64,000 nt of DNA, from assembly GCA_017549125.1 (NCBI GenBank), contig JAFYVL010000036.1, positions 1 through 64,000 of the forward strand. Reading direction: 5' to 3'. The position numbers and the translations under genes were made by a program. Below, piece after piece: positions 25,721 through 34,286 of this stretch. The number at the start of each line of letters is the position of its first letter. The stretch's first letter is position 1. The notes below the pieces were generated by a model, which was not told where the DNA came from, ran no database searches, and saw only the letters and a list, made by a program, of their open reading frames with translations. This DNA is from Oscillospiraceae bacterium. GTDB taxonomy: Bacteria; Bacillota; Clostridia; Oscillospirales; Oscillospiraceae.

Positions 25721-26425
25721 TCAGGCCATATAGGCTGTCAGTTTATCCGGGAAATTTACGGTCATGCCGTCTACACCGGCATCATAAATAGCCTGCATAC
25801 GGACTTCACTTTTCACACCCCAGGGACGCACAGAAAAGCCCTCTCCATGTAACTGCTCCACCAAATCCGGTGTAATCAGTTTTCCCTTGGGACATACCTG
25901 CTCCACACCCATGGTTTTCAGAACCTTGATCACCATCGGATTCACATCGTCGGTCAAATAGCCGGCCTTGTATTGGGGGGCATAGAGCTTGGCTCGCATG
26001 AGACATTCCAGTTTAAAGGATGTGAGTACAGTTTTTTCCTGCATTTGGAAGCGATCCAGCAGATCAATGGTCTGCTGCTCGGTGAAGGCTTCCTTAAATT
26101 CAATAGCAAACTGAAGATCCAAATGGGCAAAGGCCTCCAAAAACTCCTCCAACCGGGGAATTCTTCCGCTCAAGCCGTAATTGCTCACCGGCATGGTCAG
26201 CAGCTCATCATAGGTATAATCTTGAATTTTACCGGGCTTACCGGTCATCCGAAGGATCGTATCATCATGGAACAGCACCAAAATGCCGTCCTTGGTGCGC
26301 TGTACATCGGTTTCAATACCGTTTGCACCCATCCCAATTCCCAGATGGAAGGCTTCCATGGTATTTTCCGGCGCATAGGAGCTGGCGCCTCTATGGGCAT
26401 AGTTAATAAAATGATTCCTTTGCAC
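25721..26425 (-). CDS. Glycerophosphodiester phosphodiesterase (GDPD) family, cytoplasmic
   Basis: 234 residues starting with GTG at 26425, preceded by AAGGAGG. The family motifs are complete: HRGASSYAPENT (catalytic His and Arg), GIETDVQRTKDG (metal-binding Glu and Asp) and LFHDDT (second His), followed by FAIEFKE and the C-terminal DGMTVNFPD. The family releases glycerol-3-phosphate from glycerophosphodiesters. Without signal peptide it acts inside the cell. Its place in a glycan operon is notable, because it would suit an imported oligosaccharide carrying glycerol phosphate; it may equally serve phospholipid turnover. Confidence 0.92.
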   Translation of the reverse strand: MQRNHFINYAHRGASSYAPENTMEAFHLGIGMGANGIETDVQRTKDGILVLFHDDTILRMTGKPGKIQDYTYDELLTMPVSNYGLSGRIPRLEEFLEAFAHLDLQFAIEFKEAFTEQQTIDLLDRFQMQEKTVLTSFKLECLMRAKLYAPQYKAGYLTDDVNPMVIKVLKTMGVEQVCPKGKLITPDLVEQLHGEGFSVRPWGVKSEVRMQAIYDAGVDGMTVNFPDKLTAYMA

Positions 26426-26453
26426 AGCGATTTCCTCCTTGATGGATGGGATC

Positions 26454-26488
26454 GGTCACGAAAAGCCGAGTAACGGCTTTTCGTGACC
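26454..26488 (-). other. Long perfect hairpin between the oxidoreductase and GDPD genes
   Basis: Fifteen-base arms (26454-26468 and 26474-26488, core GGTCACGAAAAGCCG) around AGTAA. There is no T-run on either side, so it is more likely an mRNA processing or stability element than a strict terminator. Confidence 0.55.
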
Positions 26489-26497
26489 ATATAAAAC

Positions 26498-27589
26498 TTA
26501 GTCCAGCTTGGGAACATCCTTCCAGATGTGTCCCTGAGAAGCGCACTCGTGGGCGATCAGGCCGGGCAGAGTCAACTGGGCAGCGATCTCCACGGTTGCG
26601 AAAGGCTCCTTGTCGTATTCCAGATAATCCAGGAATGCCATTGCGCCGTAGTAGTCACTGGTACCGTGACCGCCGAAACGCAGACGCTTGGGTGTATCCA
26701 GATTGGTGCCGTTACAGTTCATGGGCACAATGCGCTTGTCGGTTGCACCGAAGAAGCGGTTACCCACGGTGTTATAGCCGGCAGTACGACCGGTCTCCAA
26801 CAGACCATCGGTGCCGTACAGATTGTAGGTAATAATATGCTTTTCACGAGGTGTTACCTGGCTACGCAGGATCTTGATGATACGACCCTGTTCTGTCTCA
26901 AACAGAGCAGCCTGCATATCAATGGTAGAAGGATACAGGCTCTGATCCTCCACGATGGTTGCCTTATTGCCCCATGCGGTCGCCTTGCAGATGCGGTCAT
27001 TGTTGCCAATGAGGAACATCAAGGGGCCCAAGCTATGGGTGCAATAGTGGATGGGAGGACGGTAAGTACGCCAGTAGGTCTCACCGGGTCTGGTGCCTGT
27101 GTCGTACAGACGCTCACGAATATCGTGGACGTACTCAGCCTCTGCGTAGTGGATGCGGCCAATACGACCATCGTCCACATACTTCTTCCACTGCTGAATG
27201 AAATCCAGGTAAATGTAGTTCTCACCCAGCATGTACTTCATGCCGGTCTCTCTGACTGCATTCAGAATATTCTGGCAGCCCTCCACCGTATGAGCCATGG
27301 TAACCTCAGAGAACACATGCTTGCCTGCTCTCAGAGCCTTAATGACCTGCTCCTCATGGAAAGGAATGGGCGTACCCACCACAACTGCGTCAATATCGGT
27401 TTCCAGGAACTTGTCATAGTCCTGGAAGCATGCCTCATCGGGCAATCCGATTTCTTCAGCAGAAGCGGCCAGGTTATGCTCGCTCAGGTCGCAAATAGCA
27501 GTGATTTCAGAACGGTCACTGCGATGGAAAGCCTTAACGTAAGCACCGCCACGACGGATGCCTACAACGCCGATCTTAATTTTGCTCAT
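26498..27589 (-). CDS. Gfo/Idh/MocA-family oxidoreductase 1
   Basis: 363 residues from the ATG at 27589; a GTG four codons earlier has no separate ribosome-binding site. The N-terminal Rossmann fold has the dinucleotide loop GVVGIRRGGAYVKAF, and VVVGTPIPFHEEQVIKALRAGKHVFSEVTM is the usual family block with the EV/EK region. The C-terminal domain holds PPIHYCTHSLGPLMFLIG. Members oxidise or epimerise sugars with NAD(P), or act as redox-assisted glycosidases. It is a close paralogue of the next gene 21 bases upstream, with PIPFHEEQV, HYCTHSLGPL-type and RSQVTPR segments in common. Substrate unknown. Confidence 0.9.
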   Translation of the reverse strand: MSKIKIGVVGIRRGGAYVKAFHRSDRSEITAICDLSEHNLAASAEEIGLPDEACFQDYDKFLETDIDAVVVGTPIPFHEEQVIKALRAGKHVFSEVTMAHTVEGCQNILNAVRETGMKYMLGENYIYLDFIQQWKKYVDDGRIGRIHYAEAEYVHDIRERLYDTGTRPGETYWRTYRPPIHYCTHSLGPLMFLIGNNDRICKATAWGNKATIVEDQSLYPSTIDMQAALFETEQGRIIKILRSQVTPREKHIITYNLYGTDGLLETGRTAGYNTVGNRFFGATDKRIVPMNCNGTNLDTPKRLRFGGHGTSDYYGAMAFLDYLEYDKEPFATVEIAAQLTLPGLIAHECASQGHIWKDVPKLD

Positions 27590-27610
27590 AATCTTCCCCA
27601 CCTTCCTTCA

Positions 27611-28684
27611 TTACTCAAAACGAGGCACATCCAGCCAAACATTGCCGGTAACGGCGGCTTCATGTGCGATCAAACCGGGCACAGTGATCTCAAAGGCACG
27701 GTCCTCGTTCAGGATGGGTGTCCGGTTAAACTCAATGCAATCCAGGAAATCCTGGGCAATGTAATAGTCACTGGTGCCATGGCTGTTCTTGGCAAAATCA
27801 GGTGCTTCCACCTCATTTTCGTAGCAGTTGATGGGCATGGACTTCTTGTCGAAGCCTTCAAAATAACGCATACCCACAACATCCTTGCCATGACGGTTAT
27901 TTTCCAGGAAGCCCTTGGTGCCGTACACGCTGTAATATACAGTGTGGGGCTCGGGACGAGGTGTTACCTGGCTGCGGCAGATCTTGATGCCACGACCCTG
28001 CTTGGTCTCAAACAATGCTACCTGCATATCGATGGTGGAGGGCCAATACTCCTCAACCATGGTGTTCTTATTGCCCACACCGGTAGCCTTGACGATATAG
28101 TCGTCGCCCATCAGATACATCAGAGGGCCTAAGCAATGGGTACAGTAGTGGATGGGAGGACGATAGGTGCGCCAGAAATGCTCACCGGACTCCTTGTCCA
28201 TCAACAGCTTGCGAATATTGTGGATATACTCAGCTTCTGCATAGTGGATGTTGCCGATCATGCCGTTGTCGATATGCTTCTTCCACTCCTTGATGAAATG
28301 GAAGTACATATAATTCTCACCCAGCATGTACTTACCCTTAGCACGCTTGGCAGTTTCCCAAATGTGCTTGCAGCCCTCCACGGTGTTAGCCATGGTCACC
28401 TCGCTGAGCACGTGCTTGCCTGCCTCCAGCGCCTTAACCACCTGCTCCTCATGGAAAGGAATGGGTGTGCCAACAATGACAATGTCGATATCCGCAGTCA
28501 GGAACTGATCATAGTCTGTATATTTCTGAGAGTCGTTCAGATTCAGCAGCTTGCCTACATCCTCAAGCTTTGCCTGATCCAGATCGCAAATGGCTGTGAT
28601 CTCAGTACGCTCGCTTCTTGCATAGTTGCGCAGATATGCACCTCCGCGGCTTACGCCAACGATGCCTACCTTGAGCTTGCTCAT
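27611..28684 (-). CDS. Gfo/Idh/MocA-family oxidoreductase 2
   Basis: 357 residues beginning MSKLKVGIVGVSRGGAYL, with a GGAGG site. The layout matches its downstream paralogue: Rossmann fold, VIVGTPIPFHEEQVVKALEAG, EAEYIHNIRKLL, PPIHYCTHCLGPLMYLMG, and the C-terminal VPGLIAHEAAVTGNVWLDVP. Side-by-side duplicates of this family often catalyse paired oxidation-reduction steps or act on two epimers. They follow the binding-protein gene and its 3' hairpin, so they likely act on an imported sugar. Confidence 0.9.
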   Translation of the reverse strand: MSKLKVGIVGVSRGGAYLRNYARSERTEITAICDLDQAKLEDVGKLLNLNDSQKYTDYDQFLTADIDIVIVGTPIPFHEEQVVKALEAGKHVLSEVTMANTVEGCKHIWETAKRAKGKYMLGENYMYFHFIKEWKKHIDNGMIGNIHYAEAEYIHNIRKLLMDKESGEHFWRTYRPPIHYCTHCLGPLMYLMGDDYIVKATGVGNKNTMVEEYWPSTIDMQVALFETKQGRGIKICRSQVTPRPEPHTVYYSVYGTKGFLENNRHGKDVVGMRYFEGFDKKSMPINCYENEVEAPDFAKNSHGTSDYYIAQDFLDCIEFNRTPILNEDRAFEITVPGLIAHEAAVTGNVWLDVPRFE

Positions 28685-28745
28685 ATTGTATTTTCCTCCT
28701 TGATAGCTCTCGGTTTTTTCAACCGGTTCATTTCAGTTTTATGTG

Positions 28746-28767
28746 CTCCCGGGGTTCTCCCCGGGAG
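28746..28767 (-). other. Hairpin directly after the binding-protein gene
   Basis: Nine-base arms CTCCCGGGG (28746-28754) and CCCCGGGAG (28759-28767) with a TTCT loop, eight bases past the stop codon on the minus strand and without a T-run. Such hairpins after binding-protein genes typically protect the upstream mRNA and raise binding-protein output over the rest of the operon. Confidence 0.6.
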
Positions 28768-28775
28768 AATTAGAA

Positions 28776-30404
28776 TCATTGCTCACCGTGTACGGAGGGA
28801 TTGATCCAGTAGGTGTTATACAGAGCTCTCCACTCACCGGGGAACTGCACGACCAGATCCTGGCTGCAGAAATAGGTGCCGTTGGAGCCGCCGATGGGGA
28901 TAACATGGGCATTTTCCACCCAAGCGTCAGACAGCTCATCCCAATGCTTCAGGGATTCTTCGCTATTGAACATCAGAGTACCGGACTTTTCAAACTGCTC
29001 CTCAGCCCACTCATAGTTGTTACGCCAGAAACGAACACGGAAGTTGGTGACCAGGGTTGCAGGAACCAGATCAGACTGAGCAGATGCCTGCCATACGAAG
29101 TCATAGTCATTTTCCGTAGCCTTCTGGTACATGGACTTATAGGTGCTGTCGTCGTAGTACTTGATCTTGATCTTAATACCAGCCTCAGAACACATGTTCT
29201 TAATGACCTCACCGGTCACGTTGTTGGAAGAAGGTGCCAGCATGATGATGGTCTCATCCTTGAACTTGGACTTGGACAGGTACTCCTTAGCCAGTTCCAC
29301 ATTGGCCTTACCGGCAAAGTCAGCGTCGCTGAACTTGGTGGTGTGGTAGGGGCCTTCGCCCATGGGAGAAGTCTCCATGGTGTAGTAGCCCTTGCCGTAG
29401 GTGACCTCCAGCAGAGTCTCGTAGTCGATGGCAGCGGCGATTGCCTTACGCATATACTCATCGTTACGGGTGAAGTCCATGGTGTTAAATGCCAGATAGC
29501 CGATGGTACCAATGGGATCGGTAACCACCTGCATGTTGGAAGCCTGCATGGTATCCAGGAACACAGAACCCAGAGAAGCCAGGTCAAACTCGCCCTTCAT
29601 GATACCCATGGCCACAGCGTTGGAATCGGAAGCGTAAACAATGTTGATACGATCCAGGTAAGCGTAACGAGGACCTGCAGCACCCTGCAGAGTCTCGTCC
29701 TTCTGAACATAGTCATCGAAACGTACCAGGCTTACCTTATAGTCGGGAACATAGGCATTCACATCGATCTTGTAGGGACCGGTACCGATGCAGTCCTTAG
29801 CCTCGATGATCTTAACATCCTCATCGGTAGCGTTGGGATCCTTGCTCTTGTAGCTCTGCCATACAGAAGCAGGCAGCACGCACATGTAGCAGTTGTTGCT
29901 GGACAGCTGATACAGAGTCTGTACGTTGTAGGAACTAAACTTCAGGGTCATCTTGTTATTGTCATAGTCCATGACGATCTCATCCAACAGCGCACGGACA
30001 TAGTCCAGCATCTGGGTGGTCTTGTTGTACTCAATGGAAGCACGCAGGTCGTCAATGGTAACCAACTCGCCATTGTGGAACTTGACGCCCTCTCTGGGCC
30101 ACAGGGTCAGAGTCAGATTGTCCTCAGACAGTTCGTACTCACAGACGCCGGGGTAGATATTGCCGTCATTGTCACGGGTCAAGAAGTTCTCCACCACGTT
30201 GGTGCTCCAAATGTATCTGTCCCAGCCACTACCGGTGGGATCGAGATTGGCGCCGCCAGCGCCTACATAAGCCAGATTCAGAACACCGCCGTAAACGCTG
30301 TCCTCACGGACACCGCCACCGGCATTGGGATTTGCGCCACCGCCACAAGCCACCAGACTCAGCAGCATAATGGCGGATAACAAAATACTAACCAGTTTTT
30401 TCAT
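28776..30404 (-). CDS. ABC importer solute-binding lipoprotein, family 5 (Opp/Dpp type)
   Basis: 542 residues from the ATG at 30404, chosen for GGAGG eight bases upstream. Lipoprotein signal with lipobox SLVAC, then a poly-Gly linker. Family 5 hallmarks are YGGVLNLAYVG near the start, the signature region around FLTRDNDGNIYPGVCEYE and LWPREGVKFHNGELVT, and a typical length. Family 5 proteins bind peptides, nickel or, in many Clostridia, oligosaccharides. With GH2, GH28 and oxidoreductase genes around it an oligosaccharide ligand is more likely than a peptide. It follows the four membrane and ATPase genes of the same system; the 67-base gap before it is the largest within the transporter. Confidence 0.9.
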   Translation of the reverse strand: MKKLVSILLSAIMLLSLVACGGGANPNAGGGVREDSVYGGVLNLAYVGAGGANLDPTGSGWDRYIWSTNVVENFLTRDNDGNIYPGVCEYELSEDNLTLTLWPREGVKFHNGELVTIDDLRASIEYNKTTQMLDYVRALLDEIVMDYDNNKMTLKFSSYNVQTLYQLSSNNCYMCVLPASVWQSYKSKDPNATDEDVKIIEAKDCIGTGPYKIDVNAYVPDYKVSLVRFDDYVQKDETLQGAAGPRYAYLDRINIVYASDSNAVAMGIMKGEFDLASLGSVFLDTMQASNMQVVTDPIGTIGYLAFNTMDFTRNDEYMRKAIAAAIDYETLLEVTYGKGYYTMETSPMGEGPYHTTKFSDADFAGKANVELAKEYLSKSKFKDETIIMLAPSSNNVTGEVIKNMCSEAGIKIKIKYYDDSTYKSMYQKATENDYDFVWQASAQSDLVPATLVTNFRVRFWRNNYEWAEEQFEKSGTLMFNSEESLKHWDELSDAWVENAHVIPIGGSNGTYFCSQDLVVQFPGEWRALYNTYWINPSVHGEQ

Positions 30405-30471
30405 AGTCGTTTCCTCCATAAAATTGTTTTATCCATGCGTTACCAAACGCAAGCTTACAGATTTTTCGGGT

Positions 30472-31458
30472 TTAGTCGATTTGACCCACATAATGGCAAG
30501 CCACCAAATGTCCGTTGCCGCAATCCACCACAGGAGGCTCTTCCTTACACTTTTCTGTCGCATAAGGACAGCGGGTGTGGAAACGGCAGCCTACAGGAGG
30601 CTTCACCGGGCTGGGGATATCGCCTTCCAACAGGATTTCCTCCTGCTGCAGATCATCATCCACCGTAGGTGCAGCAGACAGCAATGCCTTGGTATAGGGG
30701 TGGGTGGGGTTATGGAAGATATCTTCCTTAGTACCGATCTCCACCACTTTACCCAAATACATAATCATAATGCGGTCACAAATATGTTCCAAAACCGACA
30801 AGTCATGGGACACGAACACATAGGTCAGCTTCAGGTCATCCTGCAACTGTTCCAGCAGGTTCAAGATCTGGGCACGAACGGAAACGTCCAATGCCGATAC
30901 CGCTTCGTCGCACATGAGCAGCTTGGGTGTGGTTGCCAATGCACGGGCAATGACGATACGCTGGCGCTGACCGCCGGAGAACTCATGGGGGTAACGATCC
31001 ACATAGGAAGGATCCAGGCCCACCTGCTGCATCAGCTCCCGAACACGAGCCATGCGTTCTTCCTTGGTCTTATAGATCTTATTGATAATCAGAGGTTCTT
31101 CAATGGTGCTGCCTACTGTCCAGAAGGGATCTAGGGAGCTATAAGGATCCTGGAACACCATCTGCATATCGCAGCGTTTCCTTTGCAGAGACTTGCCCCG
31201 CACGGAACGGAAATCCGTACCGTCATATTCCAGCTGTCCGTCAGAGGGTTCAATAATACGGAGCATGGAACGGATCAATGTGGACTTACCGCAACCGGAC
31301 TCACCGGCAACACCTAAGGTCTCACCCTCATACACATCGAAGCTGACACCGTCCACAGCCTTAACATAGGCCTTCTTCTCAAAAAACCACCGCTTCAAAG
31401 GAAACCATTGCTTCAGGTCACGCACCTTGAATATGACTTTCTTTTCTGTGTTTTCCAT
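30472..31458 (-). CDS. ABC importer ATP-binding protein, OppF/DppF-like
   Basis: 328 residues. Walker A GESGCGKST, signature SGGQRQR and Walker B LLMCDEAVSALD are intact (Ala replaces the usual Pro after DE). The C-terminal extension CRFHTRCPYATEKC is the cysteine-rich tail of the oligopeptide ATPase family. It energises the import system with its partner ATPase, from which it is separated by 2 bases. Confidence 0.93.
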   Translation of the reverse strand: MENTEKKVIFKVRDLKQWFPLKRWFFEKKAYVKAVDGVSFDVYEGETLGVAGESGCGKSTLIRSMLRIIEPSDGQLEYDGTDFRSVRGKSLQRKRCDMQMVFQDPYSSLDPFWTVGSTIEEPLIINKIYKTKEERMARVRELMQQVGLDPSYVDRYPHEFSGGQRQRIVIARALATTPKLLMCDEAVSALDVSVRAQILNLLEQLQDDLKLTYVFVSHDLSVLEHICDRIMIMYLGKVVEIGTKEDIFHNPTHPYTKALLSAAPTVDDDLQQEEILLEGDIPSPVKPPVGCRFHTRCPYATEKCKEEPPVVDCGNGHLVACHYVGQID

Positions 31459-31460
31459 GA

Positions 31461-32459
31461 TTAGGCCTCCTTACCGTCTTGATAGCGGAAGCAACGCACA
31501 CGATGACCGCCGCCCAAGTCATAGGAATCGGGCTTGCAGGCCTTGCATTGCTCTGTGGCATAAGGACAACGGGTGGAGAATACACAGCCCTCGGGGAAAT
31601 CACCGGCCTTGGGAACTACACCGGGGATGGTGGCCAGCGCACCGCTTTGACCAAATTTGGGCAAAGTGGACAGCAGGCCTGCTGTATAGGGATGGGAGGG
31701 GTTGGCGAACAGATCCTTCACCATAGCCTCTTCCATGATCTCACCGCAGTACATAACGATAACGCGATCGCACATTCTCTTGATAACACCCAAGTCATGG
31801 GTAATGAACATGATGGCTGTACCCAGCTCATCACGCAGATCCTTCATCAGCTTCAGAACCTGTGCCTGAATGGTCACATCCAATGCAGTGGTGGGTTCGT
31901 CAGCGATCAGAAGTTCCGGTCTGCAAGCCAAAGCCATGGCGATCATGATTCTCTGACGCATACCGCCGGACAGCTGATAGGGATATTCCTTCATACGCTG
32001 CTCCGGTTCTGCCACACGGGCCATACGCAGCATCTCAATGCCCCTGGCATTGGCTTCTGCCTTGCTCAGACCCTGATGGAGCATGAAAGTCTCTCGCAGC
32101 TGATGGCCAATGGTAAACACCGGGTTCAAGCTGGTCATAGGCTCTTGGAAGATCATGGAGATTCGGTTACCACGGATCTTCTGCATCTGCTTAATGGGCA
32201 GATCCAACAGATTTTCACCACGGAAGCTGATCTGACCGGCAATTCTTGCAGGAGGTGTTTTTACTAACCGCATAATGGACAAGGAAGTCATGGACTTACC
32301 ACAGCCGGATTCGCCAACGATACCCAATGTCTCGCCCTTATGGATCTGAAAGTTCACTTTGTTTAGGATCTTTACGGATTCGTTGTAGTCATTGTCAAAC
32401 CACAGTTCCAGATCCTGAATATCTAATATCACTTCTCTGTTTTCAGACACCGCAGCCAC
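31461..32459 (-). CDS. ABC importer ATP-binding protein, OppD/DppD-like
   Basis: 332 residues. Walker A GESGCGKSM, signature LSGGMRQR, Walker B LLIADEPTTALD, and the C-terminal CVFSTRCPYATEQCKAC tail typical of this family. It forms the ATPase heterodimer with the product of the next gene. Four bases separate it from the upstream permease gene. Confidence 0.93.
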   Translation of the reverse strand: MAAVSENREVILDIQDLELWFDNDYNESVKILNKVNFQIHKGETLGIVGESGCGKSMTSLSIMRLVKTPPARIAGQISFRGENLLDLPIKQMQKIRGNRISMIFQEPMTSLNPVFTIGHQLRETFMLHQGLSKAEANARGIEMLRMARVAEPEQRMKEYPYQLSGGMRQRIMIAMALACRPELLIADEPTTALDVTIQAQVLKLMKDLRDELGTAIMFITHDLGVIKRMCDRVIVMYCGEIMEEAMVKDLFANPSHPYTAGLLSTLPKFGQSGALATIPGVVPKAGDFPEGCVFSTRCPYATEQCKACKPDSYDLGGGHRVRCFRYQDGKEA

Positions 32460-32463
32460 CTCC

Positions 32464-33303
32464 TTACTTCAGTCTGGGATCCAGCCGCTCGCGGAGGCCT
32501 TCACCGAAGAAAATAAATCCAAACACCGCAACGATCATCCAGATACCGGGCCAGAGGATCATGTGGGGATATACCAGGAACATGCCCTGACCGTCTGCAA
32601 TGGTTGCACCCCAGTTAGGAATGGTGGGATCCAGACCAACGCTCAAATAAGCCAGCGTTGCAGCGGACAGAATCGTACCGGAAATACCGGTGCAGAAACG
32701 AATGATCAAATAGTGGGAGCAGGAGGGCATAATATGCAGCAGCATGATCCGCAGATGGGATGCGCCCATAGCCTTTTCCACTTCAATAAATTCCTTTTGC
32801 CGCAAGGAAAGCACCTGGCTTCGGGTCATACGGCAAACACCGGGCAAAGCTGTGACCACCAGGGCGATCATCAGTTTTTCGATACCCGGTCCAAGAACCG
32901 ATGCCACAACCATGGCAAGCAGCGTAGTAGGCAGAGAGTGCAGACCCTCCATAATACGCATGAGCACAGCATCCACCTTTTTGAAATAACCACAAAGGAT
33001 GCCGCAGAATGCGCCAACTACTACCGCGAAGAAGTTAACACCAAAGCCCAGCAGCAGAGAGATTCGGGTACCATAGACCATACGGGAGAAAATATCCCGT
33101 CCGTGGGTATCCGTTCCCAACAAATGCTCAGACGAGGGCAAATCAAAACGGTTTGTATAGTCATAAGCATCGGGATCATGGGTGGCAATATAAGGTGCAA
33201 ACACAGCCATGATGATCAATACAGCAATGATCGTACCGCCAACCAGCATTCTGCCGTTTCGTTTTATAAAGTTCTTCAGCGGCATTCTTCTTTTTGTTTT
33301 CAT
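32464..33303 (-). CDS. ABC importer permease, OppC/DppC-like
   Basis: 279 residues with an N-terminal membrane helix followed by the family's DPDAYDYTNRFDLPSSEHLLGTDTHGRDIFSRMVYG block, then five more helices. The EAA loop for contact with the ATPases is around EVEKAMGASHLRIMLLHIMP. It pairs with the permease encoded 15 bases upstream. Confidence 0.93.
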   Translation of the reverse strand: MKTKRRMPLKNFIKRNGRMLVGGTIIAVLIIMAVFAPYIATHDPDAYDYTNRFDLPSSEHLLGTDTHGRDIFSRMVYGTRISLLLGFGVNFFAVVVGAFCGILCGYFKKVDAVLMRIMEGLHSLPTTLLAMVVASVLGPGIEKLMIALVVTALPGVCRMTRSQVLSLRQKEFIEVEKAMGASHLRIMLLHIMPSCSHYLIIRFCTGISGTILSAATLAYLSVGLDPTIPNWGATIADGQGMFLVYPHMILWPGIWMIVAVFGFIFFGEGLRERLDPRLK

Positions 33304-33318
33304 CGTTTACCGCCTCCT

Positions 33319-34266
33319 TTATAGTTCGATCCGGGGATCCAGTTTCTTATAGACAATATCCAGCAGAATGTTCATACCTGCATAGATCAAGGTAATAAAC
33401 ATGATGATGCCCTGCTCCTGATAATAGTCGCTTCGCATCAAGGAGGTGTAGGCCAGCTTGCCTACGCCTTGGATATTGAACACGTTCTCAATAACCGTAG
33501 AACCGCCCAGCATTGCGCCAATCGAGCCGCCCACAATGGTCACCACCAGAGACATGGTGTTCTTCAGAGCATGCTTATAATTGACCATCCGCTCCGACAG
33601 GCCCTTGGCACGGGCGGTACGGATGTAATCGGCGCTGAGTACATTGAGCATCTGGGAGCGAGTCTGTCTGGCAAGACCTGCCACGTGACCCATACCCAAA
33701 GCAAAGCAGGGCAGAACCAGAGATTTGAGTGCTTCTCCCCAGCCGTAATGTTCTATGAGTTTATAGCCGTCCAAGGGGAAGATATCCATCTTGAAGCTGA
33801 AAATATACAGTAGCATCAAGCCCAGCCAGAATGTGGGGACGGAGTCAAACAGAATGGACGATGCGGAAATGGTGTAGTCCAGCGGCGAATTTCGGTGAGT
33901 CGCCGCGAACACGCCCGCTGGTATGGCGACCACCATGGTAAGTATGGTACTAAAGAACGTGATGAGCAAGGTAGGCTCCATACGATCCGCAATGGCCTGG
34001 AACACAGGCTCTTTACTGAACAAGGAGTTACCCCAGTCACCTTTGAACACATTTTTCATATACCGCAGATATTGGACAATGGCCGGATCGTCAAATCCGT
34101 GTTTTTCCTCCAACTCCTGTACCTGCGCATCGGTCATATCCTCGGTGTCATACATCAGATGGATGGGATCTACAGGCAGAGCCTGCATCAAGAAGAAGAT
34201 GATGGCCATGGAAATGAACACCGTAGGGATCAGTGACAGAATTCGTTTGACGAGAAACTTTCCCAT
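33319..34266 (-). CDS. ABC importer permease, OppB/DppB-like
   Basis: 315 residues with six predicted membrane helices. The N-terminus MGKFLVKRILSLIPTVF, the DDPAIVQYLRYMKNVFKGDWG segment and the EAA loop RTARAKGLSERMVNYKHALKN are typical. It is the first transporter gene of the operon, 20 bases after the GH2 gene. Confidence 0.93.
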   Translation of the reverse strand: MGKFLVKRILSLIPTVFISMAIIFFLMQALPVDPIHLMYDTEDMTDAQVQELEEKHGFDDPAIVQYLRYMKNVFKGDWGNSLFSKEPVFQAIADRMEPTLLITFFSTILTMVVAIPAGVFAATHRNSPLDYTISASSILFDSVPTFWLGLMLLYIFSFKMDIFPLDGYKLIEHYGWGEALKSLVLPCFALGMGHVAGLARQTRSQMLNVLSADYIRTARAKGLSERMVNYKHALKNTMSLVVTIVGGSIGAMLGGSTVIENVFNIQGVGKLAYTSLMRSDYYQEQGIIMFITLIYAGMNILLDIVYKKLDPRIEL

Positions 34267-34286
34267 TTTGCATATATCCTTTCTAT

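Noticed and set aside
26454..26488. Rho-independent terminator splitting the 14-gene run
   Set aside because: The 15-bp hairpin is perfect but no T-run follows on the minus strand, so full termination is not supported.
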